A model generated the notes under the pieces. It was not told the origin of the DNA. It searched no databases and saw nothing but the letters and a program-made list of their open reading frames with translations. The position numbers and the translations under genes were made by a program. Of a DNA stretch of 64,000 bases, positions 1 through 7,717 are shown piece after piece (the first letter of the stretch is position 1; each line of letters starts with the position of its first letter). The stretch lies in NCBI RefSeq assembly GCF_040544555.1, contig NZ_JBEPKD010000005.1, forward strand, positions 62,001-126,000. Direction: 5' to 3'. The DNA is from Halalkalibacter oceani (GTDB taxonomy: Bacteria > Bacillota > Bacilli > Bacillales > Bacillaceae_D).

Positions 1-64
1 AAATAGTCATTAATACCGAATCTTTCTTTATAACCCACTACGTTCAGATAATAAAGTCACCTAT

Positions 65-328
65 TTACTTTTTAAAGATCGGAAAGTAACTATGAGATGC
101 GAACCCGCAACGTCCAACCTCTAAAACATATCCATTGTTATTTTCCGTTACACAGATCTCCTTATAAGATGAGACATATTCCATTTTCTCTTGTACTTGC
201 TTAGATATAAAATACAATCCTTTTGAATTCAAATAATTACAAGCGTCCTCTGCTCTTTCAAAATAAAGTTCTCTCCCCCAGTCTTTTTTAAATACGCCAA
301 CATTCATACCGTTAATTATTTCTCTCAT
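65..328 (-). CDS. Hypothetical protein, 87 aa
   Basis: Not recognised. A small, mostly soluble protein without an obvious membrane segment. An AGGAGG ribosome binding site lies 5-6 bases before the ATG at 328, which supports the start. It is the downstream-most member seen here of the minus-strand series of small genes and follows the frameshifted gene at 354-531. Confidence 0.6.
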   Translation of the reverse strand: MREIINGMNVGVFKKDWGRELYFERAEDACNYLNSKGLYFISKQVQEKMEYVSSYKEICVTENNNGYVLEVGRCGFASHSYFPIFKK

Positions 329-353
329 TTTTTACCTCCTGTTATTTAATGAT

Positions 354-531
354 TTAATTATCGCTCATTAAATCAGATATATCAATAGTATCCTCTAAAT
401 TCATCAACCTGTCAGACATAGCACCCTCTAAATCGTGTTCATTAATCCCAGCTTTGAGTAGTCTTTTTTTTGATTACCTTTTGTTTTTCGAGGGATAATT
501 GAGATATAAAGATTGTTTTGTTATACTCCAT
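354..531 (-). pseudogene. Small gene with a +1 frameshift in an A8 run
   Basis: From ATG 531 the frame runs MEYNKTIFISQLSLEKQKVI and then hits eight A bases, after which it stops quickly. Dropping one A restores the frame KKRLLKAGINEHDLEGAMSD and continues to a TAA at 354, giving about 58 aa. The total length (178 nt) is one base more than a multiple of three. It could be a decayed gene, a sequencing error in the homopolymer, or programmed slippage. Function unknown. Confidence 0.5.
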
Positions 532-572
532 CTATTATAACTCCTTATATAATTAACTTTAAAAGATTGAAT

Positions 573-791
573 TTATCCGAATACAGTATTTATTATTTCC
601 CCAGTTTTTACATTTAGGAATTTTTCGTTTTTATAATAATCTAAGTAAAACATTTTAATAAAACTTATACCTGTTTCCAAAAGCCCGAAATCATACACCA
701 GATTATCCACTTCAATTTTAATCTGATGATTATCTAAGTTGTAATTTATAAGCTTAATGTCTGAAGCCTCTACAAGTTTTTTAATAAACAT
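573..791 (-). CDS. Hypothetical protein, 72 aa
   Basis: Not recognised. The start is placed at ATG 791 (MFIKKLVEA) because a GGAGG ribosome binding site lies just before it; an in-frame upstream TTG overlaps that site and is unlikely. Small acidic/basic mixed protein without Cys motifs or membrane segment. Confidence 0.55.
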   Translation of the reverse strand: MFIKKLVEASDIKLINYNLDNHQIKIEVDNLVYDFGLLETGISFIKMFYLDYYKNEKFLNVKTGEIINTVFG

Positions 792-829
792 TTTTATTCC
801 TCCTTCCAACTTAAAATATTACTTTTATC

Positions 830-1069
830 CTAATTAGTTTTTAGGTGTATTTCTCCATTGTCACTAACCTTCAAAGTTGTAATTCCAACATACTCTAAAA
901 CTTCTACCTCTAACACTTGAAACATTTCTCCATTTGGATTACAAAATTTATCATTTACAATTCTCTCAAAATGTCTAATACTTCCGTTTTTCATTTCAAC
1001 TTTAAACCTAACCTTATGTCCCTCAAATTCTTTTTGTCTGTTAACAAATTCATCTATGCTCATTTTCAT
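830..1069 (-). CDS. Hypothetical protein, 79 aa; paralogue of the gene at 5501-5707
   Basis: Unknown function. The start is placed at ATG 1069 (MKMSIDEF) since GGAGG lies 7 bases upstream, inside the longer possible frame. The core, with motifs SIDEFVNRQKEFEGHK, NGSIRHFERIVNDKFCNP and LEVEVLEYVGI, is nearly identical to the 68-aa product at 5501-5707, so the two are a recent duplication about 4.5 kb apart. This copy has a longer C-terminus ending in TLKVSDNGEIHLKTN. Confidence 0.6.
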   Translation of the reverse strand: MKMSIDEFVNRQKEFEGHKVRFKVEMKNGSIRHFERIVNDKFCNPNGEMFQVLEVEVLEYVGITTLKVSDNGEIHLKTN

Positions 1070-1108
1070 TTCAATTCCTCCAATTTTTTTCATAAAAGGT
1101 TTATTTTA

Positions 1109-1335
1109 TTATAGCTTCCTATGCTTCTTGTTCTGTCCGAAAAACTGTAAATTCATTCCTAGTCTACTTTTATCTTTCTTCTTTTTTAAAAAATCTTTTG
1201 CAAGCTCAATTTGAGAAGGCTTTAACGCTTTAATAATTGGACTTTATTCATCTTTGATCGTCCGGCAATTCCTTTTTCCTTCGCTAGTTCATAAAGCTCT
1301 TTCATTGTCATATTAGATAGTTTTTTGTTATTCAT
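1109..1335 (-). pseudogene. Rho-N/SAP-like small protein gene with a -1 frameshift
   Basis: ATG 1335 has a GGGAGG ribosome binding site. The first frame gives MNNKKLSNMTMKELYELAKE and KGIAGRSKMNK, a Rho N-terminal/SAP-like helix-extended-loop-helix motif, and then stops. In another frame, reached by a -1 shift near 1230, the sequence continues IKALKPSQIELAKDFLKKKK and ends NLQFFGQNKKHRKL at TAA 1109. The 227-nt total fits about 75 codons with one base lost. Either decayed, mis-sequenced or frameshifted by design. Confidence 0.5.
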
Positions 1336-1366
1336 TTTTATTTCCTCCCTGTTTATCTTTAATTTT

Positions 1367-1395
1367 ATTTTATATCATTACTAGTATAATGTCAA
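1367..1395 (-). promoter_or_regulatory. Sigma-A-type promoter with spacer dyad (copy 1)
   Basis: Minus-strand TTGACA (1395-1390), 17-bp spacer, TAAAAT (1372-1367), driving the 1335 gene. On the plus strand the dyad TATATCATTACTAGTATA covers 1371-1388, within the spacer. Confidence 0.75.
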
Positions 1396-1458
1396 TATAT
1401 AATTTAATTAATTTTATTAAAATGCCAGTGATAATTTAAAGATGCTGTTATAGAAATG

Positions 1459-1770
1459 TTAATTACGAACCAATCTAACAAAATTGATCAATTGCTCCTG
1501 TGAATAGTTTTCTCGTTTAAATCTTGGTAAATTAATTTCGTTCAAATCAAATTCTTTCAAGCCTAATTCTTTTAGGCGTCTAAAATAACTTTTCAGGCTA
1601 ATCCATTTTAAAGCTGTTATACTTGTTTCCCATTCGCTAAAACGAACGAGTGAACCGTCTACAATATTATAATTATATTTAAAAATATTTCCCGTGTTCG
1701 TATTAACTTCTACGACTTCATAGGAACATGAGCCATTGTTGTATTTTCTGAATGCCTTGATATTTTTCAT
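1459..1770 (-). CDS. Hypothetical protein, 103 aa
   Basis: Not recognised. Starts MKNIKAFRKYNNGSCSYEVV with GGAGG eight bases before ATG 1770. The N-terminal half is rich in beta-type residues and the C-terminal half is basic (LPRFKRENYSQEQLINFVRL). No membrane segment or enzyme motif is visible. Confidence 0.55.
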   Translation of the reverse strand: MKNIKAFRKYNNGSCSYEVVEVNTNTGNIFKYNYNIVDGSLVRFSEWETSITALKWISLKSYFRRLKELGLKEFDLNEINLPRFKRENYSQEQLINFVRLVRN

Positions 1771-1804
1771 ATTAAAAACCTCCAGTATTATTTATACTTT
1801 GCTG

Positions 1805-1978
1805 TTATAAGCTTATTTGTTCGGCTTCAATATTTAATTCATTCACCCATCTATTATGTGCTTCTATTCCTGCTCCTACGTTACGGCAGCACTGAGGGCG
1901 CAAAGGACATTGCCCGCAATTATTTTTATAGTTCTGTTTGCAAATATCCTTTACTTTTTGTTTTAATTCTTCATACAT
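1805..1978 (-). CDS. Cys-rich small protein, 57 aa
   Basis: The start is ATG 1978 (MYEELKQKVKDICKQ), with GGAGG eight bases upstream; an earlier GTG overlaps that site. The middle contains C-X(n)-NCGQCPLRPQCCRN, a compact four-cysteine group (CxxC then CC) that could bind zinc or an iron-sulfur cluster. No family was recognised. Confidence 0.55.
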   Translation of the reverse strand: MYEELKQKVKDICKQNYKNNCGQCPLRPQCCRNVGAGIEAHNRWVNELNIEAEQISL

Positions 1979-2024
1979 GCTTAAAACCTCCACCAGTTCG
2001 ATTTTTAATCTGCTGTTATATAGA

Positions 2025-4175
2025 TCACGCTGGTTGCATTTCCTTCTTTACTTGCAAGGCAACAAACTTTTTTGCGTCTTCTAATTTTTCAGTTGTTTTT
2101 GTGGAATGGATTTCATATCCATTTTTAAATACTCTAAAGCATCCCCACAACTTACAAATCCAATAATTACCATGAATATACACACGCCTATCATCTTTAA
2201 TTCCCATGTATTCAATTTCTTTTCTCTTTGTTTGGAATTCAATATCAATTTCAGTATTTTTAATTTCTTGCTTTAACTTACTATCCTTCTCATTAATAAT
2301 TCTGTATTCAGTTTTATTAATTTTATTTTCGATCTCTTCTGTTAAATGGACTAAATCGCCCATTAACTTATGCTGTCTATCATCTGCTTTTCTATCTTTA
2401 TGTCTATTCCTTCCGGCTGCCCCAGTGACAAACCATGAAGGATTGTTTGCCTTGAAGCTTAGATATTTGACATAAGCATCATAATATTTCTTTTTAAAAC
2501 GTTGTAAGTCACGTTTTAAATAATAGATTGTTGCTTTATTACTTGTTGTAGAAATAACCTCTTTAACTTGATTAGTATAGCGTGAAAACGTTTCTTGAAT
2601 TTCTTTCGTATGGTCGCGCTTCTGTTTACGGAATACCCATGCACTGTCATGCTCTCTATCTTGTAGCTGTTGATCAATTGTATATGTTTCAATATCATCA
2701 ATTTCAATGTCAGGAAAGTTTAGGCTTGTTCCGCTTTCGCTGTTATGCGCTTCTGGTTGAGTATTATTACAAAGCGTTTGCACAAACTCCAAACGTTCCT
2801 CACTTTGTTTTGCATACCATATCTTTCTAGCTCGTGACCATCTAAAACCATGCGCTTTTAGTTGTGCTCTGATTTCTTCGCTTGGCTTATCCGAAAATGA
2901 AACTTCAATGCCGTTTTTCTCTTCATTCAAATAGTATGTTGCAGCATTGGTCTGCTCTTTTACTTCTTCGCTGTTATTGGTGGTTTCTTCATCAATTAAA
3001 GGATCAAAATTACCTTCTCTACTATTTTTATTATTTTTATATTGATTATTATCCGGTGTCGGTTCAAAACCTTCTTTGACAGCGATATAACGAGCGTAGT
3101 CATAGCCTTGCGGATCAATTAACAATGTTTCGTTTGTTTCAGTGTTAATCACTTCTAATACTACTCTATATGATTCATTTGCCCAACGTGTCTGATCTTC
3201 TTCTGACAATTCCCACATATTTTCAATGTCTTCGTTGACTTCAAATGTGCTATTTGTCCCACCCTTGAATTCTGTATTTAATGTTTGCATGTCTAAATTT
3301 GATAAAAATAAATCGAATGATTCTTTATCAACTGAAATAGATTCTTCTACAACATATCTGTCATATGTTGCTAATTCCTTGGATATAACTTCTTTCATGC
3401 TACACGGTTTGGAAGCAAACCATGCAAACGCAATTCTTTTCCCTTCTTTTGTATATAATTCTTTTTGTCTCGGCTCATCTACGGTTTCTCTTGCTCGTTC
3501 CATTTCAATATTGTAACGCTCTTTCATGCTTAACTGATCTTTGATTGATGTAGTATCAAAAAGTATCATAGCAGTTCTATCGCTTTGTCCATATTGTTGA
3601 ATGGAACGCAGTTCAACATCTTTTACTAGTCTAACATTACCGTATGTCTTAAAACCATTTAAGAGCATTTCTTTAAGCGCCAACCCTGTAACATAGGGAA
3701 TGTTACTAGCAATAAAAATTCTGTTATCAATTAACTCCTTACGCTTAAAATCGCCATGACTTCCTATTGCAAAAATATCGGTATTATTAAACTCTGCTAG
3801 TTCTGCTTTGATTACTCTGTTATCGTTTAGTAATTCGCAGCCTGTGAGATAACTATAATATTCAATCCAATGCGAATGATATTCGTCATAGTAATAAAAT
3901 TCAACTTTATAAAGGGATAATAAATCAATGTTTTTATATGTAGCAGATTGAAGGAAGGAATCTCTTTTTTGTTTTCGCTCAGCTTCTTTTGCATTAAAAG
4001 CCGCCTCATGTTCTTTTTGTAAAAACAGACTAACAGCTTCAATAATTTCAGTTTTATGTTTTCTTGCTCCCTTTCCTTTTACTGAACTGTCGCTACCTTC
4101 AAAATAAGAAATAACCGCTTGAATCCCTTCACCACTTACTAAATATTGTCCATACTCTTTTTTCACTGTTAGCAT
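2025..4175 (-). CDS. Large hypothetical plasmid/phage protein, 716 aa
   Basis: No overall family recognised. Around residues 420-470 it carries GIEVSFSDKPSEEIRAQL followed by KAHGFRWSRARKIWYAK, a compact motif that recurs in large, multidomain plasmid and phage proteins of unknown role. The region after residue 520 is rich in charged helices, and the C-terminal 70 residues form a basic beta-rich segment (YIHGNYWICKLWGCFRVF). There is no membrane segment. It is transcribed from the dyad promoter at 4216-4244 and is much larger than its neighbours. Confidence 0.65.
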   Translation of the reverse strand: MLTVKKEYGQYLVSGEGIQAVISYFEGSDSSVKGKGARKHKTEIIEAVSLFLQKEHEAAFNAKEAERKQKRDSFLQSATYKNIDLLSLYKVEFYYYDEYHSHWIEYYSYLTGCELLNDNRVIKAELAEFNNTDIFAIGSHGDFKRKELIDNRIFIASNIPYVTGLALKEMLLNGFKTYGNVRLVKDVELRSIQQYGQSDRTAMILFDTTSIKDQLSMKERYNIEMERARETVDEPRQKELYTKEGKRIAFAWFASKPCSMKEVISKELATYDRYVVEESISVDKESFDLFLSNLDMQTLNTEFKGGTNSTFEVNEDIENMWELSEEDQTRWANESYRVVLEVINTETNETLLIDPQGYDYARYIAVKEGFEPTPDNNQYKNNKNSREGNFDPLIDEETTNNSEEVKEQTNAATYYLNEEKNGIEVSFSDKPSEEIRAQLKAHGFRWSRARKIWYAKQSEERLEFVQTLCNNTQPEAHNSESGTSLNFPDIEIDDIETYTIDQQLQDREHDSAWVFRKQKRDHTKEIQETFSRYTNQVKEVISTTSNKATIYYLKRDLQRFKKKYYDAYVKYLSFKANNPSWFVTGAAGRNRHKDRKADDRQHKLMGDLVHLTEEIENKINKTEYRIINEKDSKLKQEIKNTEIDIEFQTKRKEIEYMGIKDDRRVYIHGNYWICKLWGCFRVFKNGYEIHSTKTTEKLEDAKKFVALQVKKEMQPA

Positions 4176-4215
4176 TGTTTATCATCCTTTCGAAAGCTGT
4201 TTATTAACTATCTTT

Positions 4216-4244
4216 ATCTTATACTACATTTGATATAATGTCAA
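4216..4244 (-). promoter_or_regulatory. Promoter with spacer dyad (copy 2, inverted)
   Basis: TTGACA (4244-4239), 17-bp spacer, TAAGAT (4221-4216) upstream of the 716-aa gene. The dyad TATACTACATTTGATATA (4220-4237) is the exact reverse complement of the one in copy 4. Confidence 0.8.
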
Positions 4245-4292
4245 TAATATAATTTAATTTGTTTTGTTTTTAAAATGTTGATTTTATGACAA

Positions 4293-4320
4293 GGAGAGTC
4301 AGCTATTCAGCTGATTCTCC
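4293..4320 (-). terminator. Hairpin touching the stop codon of the 4320-4544 gene
   Basis: Arms 4293-4304 and 4309-4320 pair over 12 bp with one G-T wobble and a 4-base loop. The stop codon of the upstream gene overlaps it by one base. No strong U run follows in the minus direction, so it may be an RNA 3'-end or processing element rather than a classical terminator. Confidence 0.5.
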
Positions 4321-4544
4321 TACCCTTCCATGTTACATACATTACCGTTTCCATCTTCCCACATTTCATTAATTGGACAACTTCCATTGTCCAAGTCTTT
4401 GATAATTTGCTCCATATCTTCGATTGTCGCTGGTGTGATTAATCCCAAAAAGTTTTCTTTCTTGTCGTAAACTTCAAAAGCGTGTAGACTATGGTCAAAT
4501 TCCACTTCATTTACAATTACTAATGCCGTTTCCCAGGTTTTCAT
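4320..4544 (-). CDS. Hypothetical protein, 74 aa
   Basis: Acidic small protein starting MKTWETALVIVNEVEFDHSL, C-terminus EMWEDGNGNVCNMEG. Ribosome binding site AGGAGG precedes ATG 4544. Function unknown. It is a single-gene unit: promoter at 4582-4610 and hairpin at its stop codon. Confidence 0.6.
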   Translation of the reverse strand: MKTWETALVIVNEVEFDHSLHAFEVYDKKENFLGLITPATIEDMEQIIKDLDNGSCPINEMWEDGNGNVCNMEG

Positions 4545-4581
4545 AATATAACCTCCTAATAGTTATTTATTAACTACCTTA

Positions 4582-4610
4582 ATTTTATATCAGAAGTGGT
4601 ATATTGTCAA
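4582..4610 (-). promoter_or_regulatory. Promoter with spacer dyad (copy 3)
   Basis: TTGACA (4610-4605), 17-bp spacer, TAAAAT (4587-4582). Dyad TATATCAGAAGTGGTATA at 4586-4603. Confidence 0.8.
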
Positions 4611-4664
4611 TACAATAATTTAATTCAATTTATAAAAACAGTTGTTTTTTTAAATTAATATTAG

Positions 4665-4696
4665 GGTTTCACTCTCTAACGTTAGAGAGTGAAACC
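4665..4696. repeat. Perfect 32-bp palindrome overlapping a gene's 3' end
   Basis: GGTTTCACTCTCTAAC (4665-4680) is followed directly by its reverse complement (4681-4696). The second half encodes the last residues and stop of the 61-aa gene. With no loop it is as likely a protein-binding or cruciform site as a terminator; no U run follows on the minus strand. Confidence 0.7.
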
Positions 4697-4867
4697 AAGA
4701 AACAACTTTTCATACTTCCTTCTTTCGTATGTATCTTTGATTTCTTTGTTTACTCCGTTGATTGTTTCCCACATTCTGCTTTCTGTATCAATCCATAAAA
4801 CATAATCTTCGTTGTTTTTATAAGAACTAACTAATGTGATAACTACATTTAAATTATATACCGGCAT
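4682..4867 (-). CDS. Hypothetical protein, 61 aa
   Basis: MPVYNLNVVITLVSSYKNNE onwards, function not recognised. AGGAGG lies eight bases before ATG 4867. Its last codons lie in the perfect palindrome 4665-4696, so DNA or RNA structure constrains the C-terminus. Own promoter at 4905-4933. Confidence 0.55.
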   Translation of the reverse strand: MPVYNLNVVITLVSSYKNNEDYVLWIDTESRMWETINGVNKEIKDTYERRKYEKLFLGFTL

Positions 4868-4904
4868 TTTGATTCCTCCTAATAGTTATTTATTAACTAT
4901 CTTA

Positions 4905-4933
4905 AGTTTATATCAAATGTAGTATAATGTCAA
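4905..4933 (-). promoter_or_regulatory. Promoter with spacer dyad (copy 4)
   Basis: TTGACA (4933-4928), 17-bp spacer, TAAACT (4910-4905). Dyad TATATCAAATGTAGTATA at 4909-4926, the best match to the shared consensus. Confidence 0.8.
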
Positions 4934-5000
4934 TATATTTATTTAATTTATTTTATTTGCTGTTTAAAAAGCGTATTTTATTAAGATGAAGAGAAGGAGA

Positions 5001-5021
5001 AACCAGCTTATTAGGCTGGTT
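5001..5021 (-). terminator. Hairpin overlapping the stop codon of the 5020-5196 gene
   Basis: AACCAGC (5001-5007) pairs with GCTGGTT (5015-5021), 7 bp with a 7-base loop. It overlaps the stop codon, as do the structures at 4293 and 4665. Confidence 0.45.
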
Positions 5022-5196
5022 AATTATCTAAGTAAATTGTTAATCTTTCTTTTAAATATGCCTTGTTTAAATCTAACCGTCTTGATAATTTCTGAATTCC
5101 TTCATCATTGAAAGTAAATCCATAGCCGTTAACATTTACGTATTCCTGCCATAATTTTCGACCTTCATGCCATAATTTTCTTTGTTCCATTGTCAT
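5020..5196 (-). CDS. Hypothetical protein, 58 aa
   Basis: Start chosen at ATG 5196 (MTMEQRKLWHEGRKLWQEY); GGAGG lies nine bases upstream, while an earlier TTG abuts that site. Basic, helical, with a C-terminal part SRRLDLNKAYLKERLTIYLD that could be a small DNA-binding helix pair. Unknown function. Confidence 0.5.
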   Translation of the reverse strand: MTMEQRKLWHEGRKLWQEYVNVNGYGFTFNDEGIQKLSRRLDLNKAYLKERLTIYLDN

Positions 5197-5240
5197 ATGT
5201 AGCAACCTCCAAATATTTTTTATTTGTTTTCTTACTTATT

Positions 5241-5269
5241 ATATTACATGTTCATCTAACGAAATTCAA
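5241..5269 (-). promoter_or_regulatory. Promoter without the spacer dyad
   Basis: TTGAAT (5269-5264), 17-bp spacer, TAATAT (5246-5241), upstream of the 5020-5196 gene. Unlike its neighbours the spacer does not carry the shared 18-bp dyad. Confidence 0.55.
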
Positions 5270-5314
5270 GTATTAATTTAATTTATTTTGTTTTAAAATC
5301 ACTGTTTTATCTTA

Positions 5315-5479
5315 TTATTCTTGACAGAATTCTATATCATTTACATCTACAAAACACTCCCCTCCATCAAAGCGAACCAAAACTAAATCTTTTTCCCCTA
5401 AATAGTTTACCTCTGTAATATAACCAATAATAGATGGATCACCTTTTCGTATTACTTTATCATGTAATTTAAATTTCAT
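5315..5479 (-). CDS. SH3/KOW-like small protein, 54 aa
   Basis: Reads MKFKLHDKVIRKGDPSIIGY and ends FDGGECFVDVNDIEFCQE. The pattern 'KVIRKGDP..IGYITEV....LVRFDGGE' is typical of small SH3/KOW-like barrels found in many phage proteins. The ribosome binding site is weak (GGAG, spacing 6). It sits in a run with two further small genes of the same size class. Confidence 0.55.
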   Translation of the reverse strand: MKFKLHDKVIRKGDPSIIGYITEVNYLGEKDLVLVRFDGGECFVDVNDIEFCQE

Positions 5480-5500
5480 TATTTATCACTCCATTTTTTA

Positions 5501-5707
5501 TTATTTAAATAGTGAAATAATCCCAACATATTCTAAAATCTCAACTTCCAGTACATTGAAATTTTCTCCATTTGGATTACAGAATTTATCATTTACAACT
5601 CTTTCAAAATGTTTAATACTTCCATTTTTCATTTCTACCTTAAATCTAATCTTACGTCCTTCAAATTCATCTTGTCGGCTGATAAATTCATCTATACTCA
5701 TTATCAT
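5501..5707 (-). CDS. Hypothetical protein, 68 aa; paralogue of the gene at 830-1069
   Basis: Shares MSIDEF..RQ.EFEG, FKVEMKNGSI.HFER and NDKFCNPNGE with the 830-1069 product but ends earlier (EYVGIISLFK). AGGAG lies nine bases before ATG 5707. Unknown function. Confidence 0.6.
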   Translation of the reverse strand: MIMSIDEFISRQDEFEGRKIRFKVEMKNGSIKHFERVVNDKFCNPNGENFNVLEVEILEYVGIISLFK

Positions 5708-5745
5708 TGTAAATCACTCCTATTATTAATGATAAAACGATTGTT

Positions 5746-5922
5746 TTATATTAGTTGAAATTCATTATCTTTTAAGTACACTTTGCCATAATAATTTGCA
5801 TCTAATTGAACTAAATAATATTCTTGATTATTATGTTTTTCTACTGCTTTGATTCGACCGTGACAACCTTCTAATAAATCACAAAATGAATTTTTTAATA
5901 CTTTAATATTTTTATTTAACAT
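5746..5922 (-). CDS. SH3/KOW-like small protein, 58 aa
   Basis: Start ATG 5922 (MLNKNIKVLKNSFCDL), with GGAG upstream. 'GCHGRIKAVEKHNNQEYYLV' followed by LDANYYGKVYLKDNEFQLI has the alternating pattern of a KOW/SH3-like barrel, like the product of 5315-5479 in the same cluster. Function unknown. Confidence 0.5.
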   Translation of the reverse strand: MLNKNIKVLKNSFCDLLEGCHGRIKAVEKHNNQEYYLVQLDANYYGKVYLKDNEFQLI

Positions 5923-5972
5923 AATTAACCACTCCATATTTTTAATTTTGTTTATTACATAAAACTAATGAT

Positions 5973-6185
5973 TTATTTAACTATTTCCACTTCGTAACCT
6001 CTATTTTCTACATAATCAATTTTCTTATCAATAGTCCATTTACCTGAATAGTAATCTTCATAATCTTTTTTGTAATACTCTTCGAAATCTGGGTCTTGTT
6101 TATCATCCAACAAATGAATTTCACATAAGCTATCTAAAGTGTGATCTGTCCATTTATTCAATTGCATATCAAAAATTCTTATCAT
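5973..6185 (-). CDS. Acidic hypothetical protein, 70 aa
   Basis: Begins MIRIFDMQLNKWTDHTLDSL; the middle is very acidic and tyrosine-rich (DDKQDPDFEEYYKKDYEDYY). GGAGG precedes ATG 6185. The charge profile is like that of DNA-mimic or inhibitor proteins, but this is only a resemblance in composition. Confidence 0.55.
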   Translation of the reverse strand: MIRIFDMQLNKWTDHTLDSLCEIHLLDDKQDPDFEEYYKKDYEDYYSGKWTIDKKIDYVENRGYEVEIVK

Positions 6186-6235
6186 TTTACATTCCTCCGA
6201 TTAATATTTTTAATTTCCTTACATTCAATAAAAAG

Positions 6236-6469
6236 TTATTCAGTTAATACAGCGAAAATGTTAAAATGCTGACTACTTTCATGCTTTATACTTACTAAAA
6301 TTTTATCTTCTGCTTCCTGTAAGATTTCAACTATGCATTTTTCTTCGTGATCTGTGTCAAAGGCTGAAAAATACAGGTTTCCATTTTCAGTTTTTAGAAA
6401 GATAACATTTTCAAAAGCGTATGAATTAAGGTAATTTATAATATCTTCGTTAGTGTAAGTATATGACAT
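6236..6469 (-). CDS. Hypothetical protein, 77 aa
   Basis: MSYTYTNEDIINYLNSYAFE onwards, acidic, probably alpha/beta. The ribosome binding site is GAGATG close to ATG 6469. Only 17 bases separate its start from the 222-aa gene upstream, suggesting co-transcription. Confidence 0.55.
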   Translation of the reverse strand: MSYTYTNEDIINYLNSYAFENVIFLKTENGNLYFSAFDTDHEEKCIVEILQEAEDKILVSIKHESSQHFNIFAVLTE

Positions 6470-6486
6470 TTCTCACATCTCCCATT

Positions 6487-7155
6487 TCATAAGTTAAATT
6501 TTATAATTAAATTATTTTTATTTAAACTATCTAAAATATCGCTTAAATACTGTTTATCAAAACTGCTATATTTTGACTGCTTTACAGTAAGCTGTTCGTT
6601 TTGTGTGAGTGTGCTATGTGTTAATGATTCATTTAGGTTGATCCATCCGTTCACGACAATTAGCTGATCAGATTCCATGATACGGTTGCTATAATATGTG
6701 CGTTTACGTTTAGGCTTATGGATGATTTTTAAAGTGTTTTCATATTGTGCATATGATTCAATAGCTGATGATTTTAAAGTGGTCTGAATAGCCACAGGGA
6801 AGCCGAAATCAGATAGTTTTATAATCGTTACCTTTTCCCCTTCGTGAGCGCTTAAAGCCTCTTGAACGGGTTGCAGCGGCGTTTCATTGATTACAGTATA
6901 GCCGTAACGTTTGCAAGCTGTCGCCAAGTGTAGAAGATTGGCGACTCCAATTGCTTCAATGAGTTTATTATTTAATTCAATTTTTTTGCTGGACATTTCG
7001 GAATGGAAGAGCTTAATTGCTGCTTCTTGCTGATCGTTGCTAAGTTGTGGGAATGGAATACAGCCTAGAGTGAAAATTGATTCAGCGAAAAGATCAGATA
7101 GTAAATCAATTTGCTCGTATTGTGAAAGCTGGCTGAACGTTTGTGTTTTAATCAT
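6487..7155 (-). CDS. Hypothetical protein, 222 aa
   Basis: No family recognised. The N-terminal 100 residues are helical (FSQLSQYEQIDLLSDLFAES), a central segment is beta-rich and a basic patch KPKRKRTYYSNR lies near residue 150. AGGAG precedes ATG 7155. No membrane segment. It is the first intact gene downstream of the dyad promoter at 7366-7394. Confidence 0.6.
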   Translation of the reverse strand: MIKTQTFSQLSQYEQIDLLSDLFAESIFTLGCIPFPQLSNDQQEAAIKLFHSEMSSKKIELNNKLIEAIGVANLLHLATACKRYGYTVINETPLQPVQEALSAHEGEKVTIIKLSDFGFPVAIQTTLKSSAIESYAQYENTLKIIHKPKRKRTYYSNRIMESDQLIVVNGWINLNESLTHSTLTQNEQLTVKQSKYSSFDKQYLSDILDSLNKNNLIIKFNL

Positions 7156-7188
7156 TTTTATTAGCTCCTTTTAATTTAATTGAATTTA

Positions 7189-7328
7189 TTACGTGCTGAA
7201 TTTTTTAAGTGCGATAACCTTACCTTCTTTGATTGATACGAAAGCGAAAGGTATCCTCTTTAATAACAAAAACCTAAATATTTTAATTGATTATTTTCTT
7301 TTAGTTTATCTAAGTAGGTAATTTTCAT
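7189..7328 (-). pseudogene. 46-aa small gene with an apparent -1 frameshift
   Basis: ATG 7328 has a GGAGAGG ribosome binding site and follows the dyad promoter. The first frame reads MKITYLDKLKENNQLKYLGF and then stops. A -1 shift on the T5 run (GGT TTT TG) continues LLLKRIPFAFVSIKEGKVI and ends KKFST at TAA 7189. The length of 140 nt fits 47 codons minus one base. The good promoter and ribosome site argue that it was a working gene recently, or still is through slippage. Confidence 0.45.
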
Positions 7329-7365
7329 TTTTTATACCCCTCTCCATTAACTTATCTTACTTATA

Positions 7366-7394
7366 ATATTATATCGAAAGTAGTATAAAGTCAA
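7366..7394 (-). promoter_or_regulatory. Promoter with spacer dyad (copy 5)
   Basis: TTGACT (7394-7389), 17-bp spacer, TAATAT (7371-7366). Dyad TATATCGAAAGTAGTATA at 7370-7387. Confidence 0.8.
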
Positions 7395-7450
7395 TAAAAA
7401 GATTAAAAATAATTTAATTTATTTTATATATGTATAGCCGTTTCTTACGG

Positions 7451-7633
7451 CTATTTATTGCTTTTACTCACTGTCTTTGTGAAGTTGAAAAGTGTTAAAG
7501 CTGCTGCAATGATTATGAGAATGTCAACTATATAAACAAAGGCTGTTGTTGCGTCATAGGATAAGCGGAACAAAAGATATAGGGCAGCGAAGATAAGGAA
7601 GCCATAATCTAAATATTTACGCATAGTTTGCAT
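7451..7633 (-). CDS. Two-span membrane protein, 60 aa
   Basis: Two hydrophobic stretches, around residues 10-25 (YGFLIFAALYLLFRL) and 31-49 (AFVYIVDILIIIAAALTLF), separated by a short polar turn, with basic ends. Function unknown; size and topology would also fit a small holin or superinfection-exclusion factor, but nothing specific supports either. No strong ribosome binding site. Confidence 0.5.
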   Translation of the reverse strand: MQTMRKYLDYGFLIFAALYLLFRLSYDATTAFVYIVDILIIIAAALTLFNFTKTVSKSNK

Positions 7634-7717
7634 TTATTATTAGAATGTGATATATAATGAAGTGTAAAGGTTGGTAAGGATAAGGGAATCTTACTGACTT
7701 CCCCTACCCTTTTACTG

